Below, piece by piece: positions 17,736-26,253 of a DNA stretch of 64,000 bases; the stretch's first letter is position 1; each line of letters opens with the position of its first letter. This stretch comes from Clostridiales bacterium (GTDB taxonomy: Bacteria > Bacillota > Clostridia > Peptostreptococcales > Acidaminobacteraceae), in the NCBI GenBank assembly GCA_016933835.1, contig JAFGAC010000109.1:1-64000 (forward strand), in the 5' to 3' direction. Made by a program: the position numbers and the translations under genes. Under the pieces are notes generated by a model. That model worked only from the letters and a program-made list of their open reading frames with translations, did no database searches and was not told the DNA's origin.

Positions 17736-17816
17736 AGATAATAATAAGGTATACATTAATAGTAGCGGGAAACTGCTTTGTATATAATTGGAGATTATTG
17801 AGGAGGAATAGAGAAA

Positions 17817-20438
17817 ATGAAAAAAATTATATCATTAGTATTAGTGTTGGTACTTGTATTAGGTAGTTTGCCAACCTTTGCAGCTGTACAGACCTATGGT
17901 GAAAAGTTGTATGATATGGGTTTAGTAAAAGGAATTGATGACGAAGGTACTTTGGCAGAGGGTGATTCGTTGACACGTGCTCAAATGGCGGTTGTGTTGT
18001 CGAGAATGTATGGTGTTGAGGAAACGGCTATGAATTATGCCTTCGCATCAACATTTACTGATGTTTCATCAGATGCTTGGTATGGCCCTTATATCGCTTA
18101 TGCGCAAAGTAGAGGTTGGACTATTGGCTATGGTGATGGTACTTATGGTCCAAATGACACGTTGACATCTGCTCAGGCTGCAACGTTCTTATTGAGGACT
18201 TTAGGTTATAGCAGTGTAAGTGATTTTGTATGGAGTGATGCAATAACATATGCTGCTACTTTGGGAATCAATGTACAGATTATGAATCAGAATGCTATAA
18301 AAAGAGGCGAAGTTTTCGAATTCATGTATAAAGCTGTATACTCATTGACTAAAAATGGTGTATTGATGGCGACAGTTTTAGGAATTGATACTGAAGAATT
18401 AGCTATTGTTTCAGTTGAAGTCATAGATGTCAATAAAATCAAAGTGACATTCAATAAACCAGTTGATACTGCAAATGCAGTAATCACTTTATTGAAAGGT
18501 GTGACAACTAGCAGTTTCACTTCTGTATGGAGTGCAGATAAGATGAGTGTTGTTTTAACGTCACCTTTGTCAAAGCTGACTTCAGCTAGTTACAGTGTAA
18601 AAATTACAGGAGTGGGAGATCAACCTTTGCTTGATGAAGTAACGGTGGTTGATGAAGAAATTGCAGGCGTAGAAGTGATGACAAAACGAGTTGAAGTCGT
18701 TGCATCAAGCGGGAGTATAGTGACAGCTTATGTCAATGTATACAATCAGTATGGTACTCTTTACAGTGGAGCCATTGCAAGTAATTTATCAGCAACAATA
18801 TATGAAACACTAGAAGCTACGTTTGGAACTGTAACAAAAACAACTTCAGATGATTCTGATTACAGTTTTAATGTTACTTTCCCAGTGACATATACTGCAG
18901 GAAATGAAATAGTATCAGGAGATACATTTAGATTAACAGCTATTTATGGAGGTCGTACTAATATTGCAACAGTGACTTTTGAAGAACCATCAAAAGTAGC
19001 AGATATTTCTTTTGGTGATGTGATGCCACTAGAAGGTTACACAAGAATCTATGAAGGAGATTTAAATTTAGTTGTACCTTATGATGCAGTCGATCAATAC
19101 GGTGATGCATATACATTGGATTCTGCTAGTGAAATAACATGGGCATCATCGGATTCAACAGTTGTTTCAACAAGCAGCATCTTTGTCAATGCTGATGGTG
19201 AAGTGACAATTGATGCAGGCGTTGAGGGAACGACTACTATTACGGCAGTTATTGAAGCGTACTCAAAAACAGCACAATTTGAAGTGACGGTTGTTGCAGA
19301 ACCAACTGTAGACACAGTAGATTTGTATGAACCGACTGTGCTTGTGGCTGATGGAGAGACTGCAGAACTAAAAATAGTTGCGCATGATCAATTTGGATCT
19401 TTAATAGAAAGTGAAAACATTACAGGTTTGACTTACACTGCAACAGGCGGTGCTACAGTTGTACTTGATGGAGATTATTTAAAGGTTGAAGCAGCTGAAG
19501 GTGATTTCACAGTGACAGTTAAAAAAGGAACAGACGAATTAGCTTCTGCTACTTTTACAGTAGAAGCTGAAGCGGTTGCAAGTTCTATAGAATCAGTCGA
19601 CTTTTCAAGAACGTTCAATGTGGATGCAGCTGCATTGCTTGCAGTGGAGGATGTAACTGTGTTGGATCAATATGGAAGAGATTTTGAAGTGTCAACTGCC
19701 GCTTTATCAGTTGCACATACTTCAGGAGATGTACTGTTTGATATAAATAAAATTCTATTTGGAACAGATGCAGGAAAATGGTCGTTTGAATCTAATGGAA
19801 CAACTGGAACTGAAGAAGTTACAGTTACTGTAGGAAGTGCGACTTATGCTATGTCTATAAAAGTGGTTGCATCAACGGATGTTCTTTCATATGAATTTGA
19901 TTCAATAGGCACTGTTTATGCAAATCCAGATGACCTATCTAAATTTTATGTTGATGTAGAATTGATTGGTCGAACTACATCTGGAGAAAAAGTAGTACTA
20001 GTAGAGGATAAAATTGACCAATTGACATCTTCATCATCAGCATTGGTGGTAATAGATACTGCAACAATTACTGGTGGAAATCCTGAGGAAGATTCTACGG
20101 CTGTTTTGAGAGCTTTTGACAATGAAGGTAATTTGTTGGCTTCTAAAACAGTTCAAATTTCTGTTGCTGAGCCTGAGTTGACAACTATTGAATTGAATGA
20201 CGTTACTTTTATGGCTACAATATCGACTTATGCAGATGTTTTTATGGCATATGACCAATATGGCGTAGAATTTGATGAAGAGGGCATATGGTATGTGGAT
20301 TCAGTAAAAGTTGGTACTACTTGTAATGACGGTAGTGGGACTACGTTGTCATCAGGAGAGCATACAGTTAAGTTTATTTCCTGCGATGGAGAGACAATAA
20401 TCACTGAAGATATTTTAGTGATACCAGCTATTATTTAA
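17817..20438 (+). CDS. S-layer protein with SLH domains (paralogue 2)
   Basis: 873 residues and colinear with the gene before it: near-identical signal peptide (MKKIISLVLVLVLVLGSLPT..FA), SLH repeats (LTRAQMAVVLSRMYG; FTDVSSDAWYGPYIAYA; GYGDGTYGPNDTLTSAQ), then the same acidic beta domains with VDQYGDAY, HDQFGSLI, LDQYGRDFEV and YDQYGVEF turns. A tandem duplication is clear. Its codon use is less restricted and it has its own promoter with a palindromic operator, so it may be an alternative or conditional S-layer protein. GAGGAGG site 9 nt before the ATG. Its C-terminus adds two cysteines (TTCNDGS, FISCDGE), absent from paralogue 1. Confidence 0.9.
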   Translation: MKKIISLVLVLVLVLGSLPTFAAVQTYGEKLYDMGLVKGIDDEGTLAEGDSLTRAQMAVVLSRMYGVEETAMNYAFASTFTDVSSDAWYGPYIAYAQSRGWTIGYGDGTYGPNDTLTSAQAATFLLRTLGYSSVSDFVWSDAITYAATLGINVQIMNQNAIKRGEVFEFMYKAVYSLTKNGVLMATVLGIDTEELAIVSVEVIDVNKIKVTFNKPVDTANAVITLLKGVTTSSFTSVWSADKMSVVLTSPLSKLTSASYSVKITGVGDQPLLDEVTVVDEEIAGVEVMTKRVEVVASSGSIVTAYVNVYNQYGTLYSGAIASNLSATIYETLEATFGTVTKTTSDDSDYSFNVTFPVTYTAGNEIVSGDTFRLTAIYGGRTNIATVTFEEPSKVADISFGDVMPLEGYTRIYEGDLNLVVPYDAVDQYGDAYTLDSASEITWASSDSTVVSTSSIFVNADGEVTIDAGVEGTTTITAVIEAYSKTAQFEVTVVAEPTVDTVDLYEPTVLVADGETAELKIVAHDQFGSLIESENITGLTYTATGGATVVLDGDYLKVEAAEGDFTVTVKKGTDELASATFTVEAEAVASSIESVDFSRTFNVDAAALLAVEDVTVLDQYGRDFEVSTAALSVAHTSGDVLFDINKILFGTDAGKWSFESNGTTGTEEVTVTVGSATYAMSIKVVASTDVLSYEFDSIGTVYANPDDLSKFYVDVELIGRTTSGEKVVLVEDKIDQLTSSSSALVVIDTATITGGNPEEDSTAVLRAFDNEGNLLASKTVQISVAEPELTTIELNDVTFMATISTYADVFMAYDQYGVEFDEEGIWYVDSVKVGTTCNDGSGTTLSSGEHTVKFISCDGETIITEDILVIPAII

Positions 20439-20445
20439 AAAATGG

Positions 20446-20477
20446 AACGGCTCACGGGTTTCCTGTGAGTCGTTTTT
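20446..20477 (+). terminator. Terminator of the second S-layer gene
   Basis: 13-bp stem AACGGCTCACGGG with CCTGTGAGTCGTT (two G-T pairs), 3-nt loop, then TTT. Confidence 0.8.
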
Positions 20478-20534
20478 ATTGAATTTGATGATTGTCAGTA
20501 TGAATTTATGTCATAATTTTAAAATAAAAAATAT

Positions 20535-20575
20535 TTGTGACCTAGTTGTCACAATTTTATCATAATGTTATGATA
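20535..20575 (+). promoter_or_regulatory. Promoter with two palindromes before the TolC-like genes
   Basis: TTGTCA (20546-20551), 17-nt spacer, TATGAT (20569-20574). One palindrome, TTGTGAC-6 nt-GTCACAA (20535-20554), covers the -35; a second, TATCATAA-TG-TTATGATA (20558-20575), covers the -10. The positions suggest two regulators or two dimers controlling this operon. Confidence 0.6.
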
Positions 20576-20609
20576 TAAATGTTAGGCAGAGATAGAAAGT
20601 GGTGATTGA

Positions 20610-21740
20610 ATGAAGCAAAGAATAGGAATCGCATTTGTAGTTATAAGTCTGTTAGTGAGTGGTTTATCATTTGCAGAGGTATCTTTGGAAAACAACCCGA
20701 CACTTAAAATAATGGATATCGAAATAGCGGTAGCGGAGTTAGACCAAGGTGATGCACAGGATATTGCAGATAAAATGCATGAAACGCTTAGAAAGTTCGC
20801 TTTTCTAGAAAGAATTGGAAGACCGGTCAGTAAAACGACTGAATTTAATGTGATTTACACGAGAGATACCATAGTTGCTATGTCGGATTACGGTTTTCAG
20901 ACAAGAGTCGATATGAAAACATTGACGCAGAACAGCTTGGAAGTGGCTGTGAATCAAATGCTGGTTGGATATTATTCAGCTTTGGAAAATTTAAAGATTG
21001 TTGAAAAACAAATAGATAATGAAGAAACCAAAGTTCAAATAGTAGAAGAAAAATACAAATTAGGTTTGATTAGTGAATTTGAACTTAAAGAAGCAAGATA
21101 TCAATATGATTTGGTATTGAGCACGAAGATATCAGCTGAAAACAGCATAAAATCTCTTATCAGACAGATGAATGGTTTGCTCGGAAACAGTGATATCGAT
21201 GCAACAATAGAATATGCTTGGAATTTTGAGATAAATCAATTGAAACCACTTGATGAATACATGGCAATGGCTTTGGAAAACAGATATGATGTGTATGACT
21301 TGGATAAGCAGATTGAACTCAAAGAACTTCAAGTGAAAATTTATACTTCTCAGGCTAACTATTATTTGACTGAATACAGAATTAATTCGGATTATTTGAA
21401 AACAAAAAATGAATTGGATCAATTAAAAATAGATAAAGAGATTGTTCGTGATAGGATCGAGAATGAAATAATAGAAGATTATAACAATGCTTTACAAGCA
21501 TATAATGATTATCTAAAAACAAAAAATACATTTGAGAATCAAGTGTACAATAGCTATTTAATAGAAAAACAATACAATTTAGGTTATATTACAAAAACAG
21601 ATATGATTGACTTTTCACTCGGTTTGGATCAATTGGAGATGGGAGTCAATGCATCACTTTTAAACTACAATAATTTAGTGAATACATTGGATTATGCAAC
21701 GGGGATAGGATACACAGTAAATGTAGGAGGTAATATGTAA
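20610..21740 (+). CDS. TolC-like helical exported protein 1
   Basis: 376 residues with a signal peptide (IGIAFVVISLLVSGLSFA). The body is almost all long amphipathic helix, with the paired TolC/OEP-type motifs EEKYKLGLISEFELKEARYQYD (about 150) and EKQYNLGYITKTDMIDFS (about 325), each in the second half of an internal repeat. Canonical TolC also has beta-barrel strands between helix pairs; I see little room for them here. Monoderm Firmicutes have no outer membrane, so this may be a periplasm-like helical tube or adaptor reaching through the wall and S-layer. AGTGGTG site before ATG. First gene of a two-gene operon. Confidence 0.7.
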   Translation: MKQRIGIAFVVISLLVSGLSFAEVSLENNPTLKIMDIEIAVAELDQGDAQDIADKMHETLRKFAFLERIGRPVSKTTEFNVIYTRDTIVAMSDYGFQTRVDMKTLTQNSLEVAVNQMLVGYYSALENLKIVEKQIDNEETKVQIVEEKYKLGLISEFELKEARYQYDLVLSTKISAENSIKSLIRQMNGLLGNSDIDATIEYAWNFEINQLKPLDEYMAMALENRYDVYDLDKQIELKELQVKIYTSQANYYLTEYRINSDYLKTKNELDQLKIDKEIVRDRIENEIIEDYNNALQAYNDYLKTKNTFENQVYNSYLIEKQYNLGYITKTDMIDFSLGLDQLEMGVNASLLNYNNLVNTLDYATGIGYTVNVGGNM

Positions 21741-22804
21741 TGAAGAAAATATTGATTATAACTGTAATCTCAGTGCTTGCATTGACTGCTTCAGTTGGTT
21801 TTTCAAGCGATTTGTATAATTTTGATGTTTTAAATGAAATGGCAATGGCTAATGATCTTCAAATCAAGATTAATGAGTTGACGATTACACAGAATGAACT
21901 GGAATTGGAAGATGCACTTTGGGAATCAAGATTCTTTGGCGTAAAGACACCGGATCCAGAAAAATCATATTCAAATATGGTAATTAGAGATGTCAACCCG
22001 ATCAATGCTGAAACTGCACTTATGAATTCAGAAAAAGAGTATGACAACTATATTGAGAATATTAGCTCTGATTTAGATATATTGTTGATGGACTGGAAAT
22101 TGATGGGGATGCAGATCGAAAATTTAGAGAATCAATTGGTTTATCAGGAACTAGTCTACAATAATGATATTAAAGAAAATGAACTTGGCTTGATGTCTGA
22201 TTATCAACTGGATGCAAGTCTGATGACACTCAATAATATGAAATTGGATCATGAGAATCTTTTGATTGACCAAGCTAATCTTTTTAGAAATATCGAGGCT
22301 TTTGTAGGTCAAGATTTAGATATGGAAAAAGGTATTGAGTTTACTGTTGAAGCTGAAAATTATGGAGCATTGCTTGATTATGAGACTGCCTTAGCGAATG
22401 ATATGACGGTTTATGAAAAATTAAAAGATGTTGAAACAAGTCAAATTATGTACAATTATGCTGTTAAATTATTTCAATTCGATGATTTGAATTTATCTAA
22501 ATCAATGTATGATCTAGAAATTGCTAAGCTCAACTATGAGAATGCGGTGAACAATTTCAATATAAGTTACCACAATGATTTTGACAATTTGAGCTACTTG
22601 AAAGAGAAGTATGACTTAGCAGTAGATTCTTATAATCTTTACAAGGAAAGTTATAATATTTCAAGTGAAAAATATGCAAGAGGCCTTATCAGTTATGAAA
22701 CACTGCTTTCAGAAGAAATTAAATTGAAAAACAGTGAATACAACATGATGAGTGCTATGGTGGGATATAATAAAGCTGTTTTAGGCTTTGAGAGCAATTA
22801 CTAA
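21740..22804 (+). CDS. TolC-like helical exported protein 2
   Basis: 354 residues, signal peptide (ILIITVISVLALTASVGFS), helical throughout. The late motif SEKYARGLISYETLLSEEIKL and the earlier DIKENELGLMSDYQLDASLM match the TolC/OEP pattern. It overlaps the stop codon of the first gene by one base (TAATG), so the two are coupled and probably form a hetero-oligomer. It ends in a terminator. Candidate partners in the window are the adaptor/RND operon at 34-38 kb and the MacAB-like operon at 39-42.5 kb; no direct link is visible. Confidence 0.7.
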   Translation: MKKILIITVISVLALTASVGFSSDLYNFDVLNEMAMANDLQIKINELTITQNELELEDALWESRFFGVKTPDPEKSYSNMVIRDVNPINAETALMNSEKEYDNYIENISSDLDILLMDWKLMGMQIENLENQLVYQELVYNNDIKENELGLMSDYQLDASLMTLNNMKLDHENLLIDQANLFRNIEAFVGQDLDMEKGIEFTVEAENYGALLDYETALANDMTVYEKLKDVETSQIMYNYAVKLFQFDDLNLSKSMYDLEIAKLNYENAVNNFNISYHNDFDNLSYLKEKYDLAVDSYNLYKESYNISSEKYARGLISYETLLSEEIKLKNSEYNMMSAMVGYNKAVLGFESNY

Positions 22805-22823
22805 GTAATTGCTCTTCTTTTTT
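22791..22823 (+). terminator. Terminator overlapping the stop codon
   Basis: AGAGCAATTAC with GTAATTGCTCT, minimal loop, followed by TCTTTTTT. The left arm lies inside the last codons of the TolC-like gene. Confidence 0.8.
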
Positions 22824-22881
22824 AGCAAAATTATGATAAAATAAAAAAGTATGAATTTATTTTACATAAGGGGTGGAAGAT

Positions 22882-24594
22882 TTGATAAAAAGCAATCGAT
22901 TAATCAATATACTTATTGCACTGGTAGTTTCCTTTGTTCCAATGATTGTCCTATATAAATCTGTAAAGTTGGATCAATTTTCAAGTTTGATATATGGGCA
23001 AGCGGCGGGAAAAGGTGATCTGTTCAGTTGGTACAAAGGGCAGGTATTCATAGCGACGAGTGCGATATTGCTTATTGTCTATCTTTTTATGCTCTGGGGG
23101 GGAAAAAAATACAAATTCAAGATTGATTATAAGTTTATATTCTTAGGTTTATTTTCAATTTTCATGGCAATATCATATTATTTCTCTCCGCTCAAAGAGA
23201 TTGCATTGATTGGTATTTATGGCAGATATGAAGGTTATTATATCTGGATTGCTTATATTTTAATATTTTGGATTGTCTCAAATATAGATTTTAAGGAAAG
23301 AGATATCAGATTCATTATCTATACCTTGATGATTTCATCAACAATCATTTCAATCATCGGACTTATGCAATTTTATGGCAAGGATGTTTTTGTGACAGAA
23401 GCATTTAACAAATTTGCCAATCTGTTTGTCAAAAATAAAGTGGTCCTGAACAATAGCAGTACGATGGCTTATGGAACTTTATACAACAGTAATTATGTGG
23501 GCAGTTATGCAGTATTGGTTATCAGCATGATTCTATCATCGCTTACAAATGAAAAAAGAAGGATTGTAAAAGGGCTTATGGTTGCAACTATAATCATCAA
23601 TTTTTTCTTTTTGCTAGCGAGCCAGTCAAGAGCAGGATATTTGGGATTGGCTGTATTTGCAGCACTGGGTGTATTCTTTTTCATTAAAAATATTTATAAA
23701 AATAAATGGATTGTTTTGATGGGTGCAGGTATCCTAGTGGTTGGATTCTTAGGGTATAATCAGCTATACAATGAAAATTATATCAATGAATTCAAATCAT
23801 TGCTTGAAATAAATACATTGTTTGAAAATTCTGTGCCGCCTGTTTTAAATGATTTAAACATCGAAAACAATGAGATTGCCGTTACAACATTGGATGATAG
23901 TAAAGTCGTTTTTGATTTTTCAGATATCAATAATGTGATTATTTCGGAGAATGGAAAAGAAATGACATATACAATGGAAGATAACGTGATTAACATCGAT
24001 GGATTCGAAAGAGATTGGAAAATGATATATAATCAAACAAGCAAAAAATTTAATCTCAGTGTTAAAAAACGTGGAATGGAATTCTTGATTATGGATAAAG
24101 GGATATTCGTAAAGGGAATTAGAGGAGAATATTACAAGTTGGATGATGTAGATGATAAATCATATATATCAGATAAATTTGCATCTAATCGGGGTTATTT
24201 ATGGAATCGTTCTATTGATATTGTAGTAAGCAGACCGATTGTAGGCATTGGTGCAGATATTTATGTGTTTAGATTTCCTCAAAACGACATATTAGGGCGA
24301 ATCAATAATCGAATCAGTATGACGCTTATTTCGGACAAACCTCATTCATTGTACCTTCAGATGGCAATCAATTTCGGGATTCCATTTCTTATCGCTTTTT
24401 TGTTTCTGATAGGTATCAGTATTTATAAAGGTTTTAGAGAAGGATTGGATGCTAAGAAAATATTGGCGCTTGGATTAGTAGGTTATTTAGTAGCGGGAGT
24501 ATTCAATGACAGCATTGTAGCTGTATCGCCTGTATTTTGGGTAATGCTGGGGTTGCTGAATTCGAAATTTACATTGGAAAAAAAACATTCTTAA
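22882..24594 (+). CDS. O-antigen ligase/polymerase-like membrane protein 1
   Basis: About 570 residues with roughly 11-12 hydrophobic segments. The Wzy_C (O-antigen ligase family) core is visible: SQSRAGYLGLAVFAALG, then a long non-membrane loop (about residues 300-430), then NRGYLWNRSIDIVVSRP, VGIGADIYVFRFPQND and KPHSLYLQMAINFGIP. In Gram-positive cells such proteins join glycan or polyphosphate polymers to a carrier or protein. TTG at 22882 with AAGGGGTGG upstream is preferred over GTG 22873, which lies within that site. A close paralogue is at 26254. The substrate is unknown; glycosylation of the S-layer or wall polymer synthesis are guesses. Confidence 0.75.
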   Translation: MIKSNRLINILIALVVSFVPMIVLYKSVKLDQFSSLIYGQAAGKGDLFSWYKGQVFIATSAILLIVYLFMLWGGKKYKFKIDYKFIFLGLFSIFMAISYYFSPLKEIALIGIYGRYEGYYIWIAYILIFWIVSNIDFKERDIRFIIYTLMISSTIISIIGLMQFYGKDVFVTEAFNKFANLFVKNKVVLNNSSTMAYGTLYNSNYVGSYAVLVISMILSSLTNEKRRIVKGLMVATIIINFFFLLASQSRAGYLGLAVFAALGVFFFIKNIYKNKWIVLMGAGILVVGFLGYNQLYNENYINEFKSLLEINTLFENSVPPVLNDLNIENNEIAVTTLDDSKVVFDFSDINNVIISENGKEMTYTMEDNVINIDGFERDWKMIYNQTSKKFNLSVKKRGMEFLIMDKGIFVKGIRGEYYKLDDVDDKSYISDKFASNRGYLWNRSIDIVVSRPIVGIGADIYVFRFPQNDILGRINNRISMTLISDKPHSLYLQMAINFGIPFLIAFLFLIGISIYKGFREGLDAKKILALGLVGYLVAGVFNDSIVAVSPVFWVMLGLLNSKFTLEKKHS

Positions 24595-24653
24595 AAGGTG
24601 CCAGGTATGGAGTTATGGAGTTATTGCAGATCTGAGTTGGGTCTGTTTTTTTG
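24595..24653 (+). repeat. Dispersed repeat, copy C
   Basis: AAGGTGCCAGGTATGGAGTT then ATGGAGTTATT, GCAGATCTGAGTTGGGTCTG and a T-tract. Starts at the stop codon of the ligase-like gene. GCAGATC/GGTCTGT can pair to form a terminator-like hairpin before TTTTTTT, so this copy may serve as the gene's terminator. Confidence 0.7.
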
Positions 24654-24811
24654 TTATGAACCTGTATATAGAAATTTTCTGAATTTATAGGAATTTAGTT
24701 ATAGAGGCTGAGAAATGAATTAATTTACTTAAAGGAAACATGCATACATTCGGTTAATTTTTTCTTTTCAATGTTCTAGAATAAACATATCCACTAGAGC
24801 GATGAAAGAAG

Positions 24812-25654
24812 ATGATAATGATGAAAAGAAAGTATCTATCCGTAAAAAATGATTTTGTTTTTAAAAAGCTGTTTGGTGAACCAGGTAATGAAGAAATATT
24901 GAAATCTTTTCTAGAAGCTGTTCTAGGAATAAAAATCTTGAAAGTAGCCCCTAGAAGAGATACCATTCTTTTAAAGGACATACAATCGGAAAAAACGGGT
25001 ATATTAGATGTAAGAGCGACATTGGATTCAAATAAAGAAATAAATATCGAAATGCAAGTAAATCCTGATAACAACATGTTTAAAAGAACCTTTTTCTATA
25101 CTTCAAAACTATATACAGAAGGTTTTGAAGCTGGAAAAATGTACAATGAACTTAAGAAAGTCATCTCGATTAATATTTTATCCCATGATTTTCTAAAGAG
25201 TAACCGCTGTCATACTATTTACAAACTTGCCAATCAGGATAACAATTCAGAAGACTATAATGAGGTTGTTGAAATTCATTTTATAGAAACACGGAAGTTG
25301 ATTTTGGACCATGAAGTACAGACTGATTTAAGAGATTGGATTAGATTTATTGATAGCGAGGAAGACGAGGTGATCAATGTGTTAAGCGATGAAAACAAAG
25401 ACATAAAAGTTGCGAAAGAAAAACTGGAATGGTTGAGTCGTGATGAAGAAACGAGAATTATTGCAGAGAATCGGGCTAAGTATTTGTCAGATTTGAATTC
25501 AAGTATTGCATGTGCGAAAGCGGAAGGAAAAGCGGAAGGAAAAGCAGAAATTGTCAAGAGAATGATCAACAATGGCATTACTGCTGAAGATATTGTTTCA
25601 ATGACTGGAATTGATAAAAAAGAAATTGATCAGATTATAAGCGAATATAAATGA
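24812..25654 (+). CDS. Rpn-family PD-(D/E)XK nuclease (PDDEXK_2)
   Basis: 280 residues. It opens with KYLSVKNDFVFKKLFGEPGNEE, the signature of the Rpn/transposase-like nuclease family, and keeps the catalytic core GILDVRA (Asp66) and NIEMQV (Glu80, Gln82). The C-terminus has the usual repeated AEGKAEGKAE linker and a helical tail. Rpn proteins are DNA endonucleases linked to recombination and, in some cases, phage defence; they are often multicopy and mobile. It sits between two ligase-like paralogues amid dispersed repeats, consistent with insertion into this locus. Several close ATGs (24812, 24818, 24821) make the exact start uncertain. Confidence 0.85.
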   Translation: MIMMKRKYLSVKNDFVFKKLFGEPGNEEILKSFLEAVLGIKILKVAPRRDTILLKDIQSEKTGILDVRATLDSNKEINIEMQVNPDNNMFKRTFFYTSKLYTEGFEAGKMYNELKKVISINILSHDFLKSNRCHTIYKLANQDNNSEDYNEVVEIHFIETRKLILDHEVQTDLRDWIRFIDSEEDEVINVLSDENKDIKVAKEKLEWLSRDEETRIIAENRAKYLSDLNSSIACAKAEGKAEGKAEIVKRMINNGITAEDIVSMTGIDKKEIDQIISEYK

Positions 25655-25666
25655 AGTTTTAAATAA

Positions 25667-25735
25667 CGTGCGGGGTTAGAGTTATTTCAGATCTGGATTG
25701 GGTCTGCTTTTAAGGCTACGGTGTCGGGTAAAGAA
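25667..25735 (+). repeat. Dispersed repeat, degenerate copy D
   Basis: GTGCGGGGTTAGAGTTATTT, CAGATCTGGATTGGGTCTGC and, further on, GGTGTCGGGTA match the blocks of copies B and C with several changes and a rearranged order. Lies just after the Rpn gene. Confidence 0.5.
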
Positions 25736-26041
25736 TCATTGAGTTACAAAAATTATGAACAAATTCTGAAACAAAGGTCTGTTTGGTACGGTAAAAGTGT
25801 AAGTGTTAGCATCAAAATGATGTTGCATTTGCACTTATTTTTTTTACAATTACAATAAGAGTGTAATTGGTCTAACGTGGGTATTTTGGATTTCTACATC
25901 CGACATAAAAACTGTCAGCCATCTCTTGTTGTAAGCATTCGTTTAAGCAGTTTGAACTATAAGACGTTCGAGTAATGACATTGAATGACATTGTGCAGGG
26001 TATGAATTTTTGAAATTTTTGAATCGTGAAATTTTTTATTT
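25736..26041. other. Gene-free region between Rpn and the second ligase-like gene
   Basis: No plausible gene. It holds an imperfect hairpin (25795-25848) followed by TTTTTTTT, listed as a terminator, and otherwise unstructured AT-rich sequence with a short duplication (ATGACATTGA near 25974-25990). Confidence 0.4.
25795..25855 (+). terminator. Imperfect terminator hairpin
   Basis: AAGTGTAAGTGTTAGCATCA pairs with TGATGTTGCATTTGCACTT (G-T pairs and one bulge) around AAA, followed by ATTTTTTTTT. Probably ends the Rpn transcript. Confidence 0.65.
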
Positions 26042-26090
26042 AAAAGGTGCCGGGTATGGAGTTATGGAGTTATGGAGTTATGGAGTTATT
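26042..26090 (+). repeat. Dispersed repeat, copy E, with expanded 8-nt tandem unit
   Basis: AAAAGGTGCCGGGTATGGAG followed by four tandem TATGGAGT units in all, against two in copy C and one in each half of copy B. The GCAGATC...GGTCTGC block is missing. The variable unit number suggests slippage. Confidence 0.7.
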
Positions 26091-26216
26091 AAAATTAAAA
26101 GAATGAATGATTAACTGATAATAAGTGATATAAATGATGAGGAAAGAAAAAGAAGTTAGTATTTTAGAAAAAATGAAGGAAAATATTTACAAAAAGTGAT
26201 ATGTTTATTGGAAATT

Positions 26217-26225
26217 TGATATAAT
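26217..26225 (+). promoter_or_regulatory. Extended -10 promoter for the second ligase-like gene
   Basis: TGA-TATAAT (TATAAT at 26220-26225), weak -35, 29 nt before the ATG at 26254. Confidence 0.5.
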
Positions 26226-26253
26226 AAGTGAAAACAAGATGGAGATTGTATTG

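Noticed and set aside
17488-17787. Open frames of 91-99 codons on both strands in the gap between the S-layer genes
   Set aside because: They cover the terminator, the dispersed repeat and the promoter of the second S-layer gene, with no ribosome site or coding character.
25515-25560. AEGKAEGKAE repeat in the Rpn gene as a tandem repeat of interest
   Set aside because: This linker repeat is normal for the Rpn/PDDEXK_2 family.
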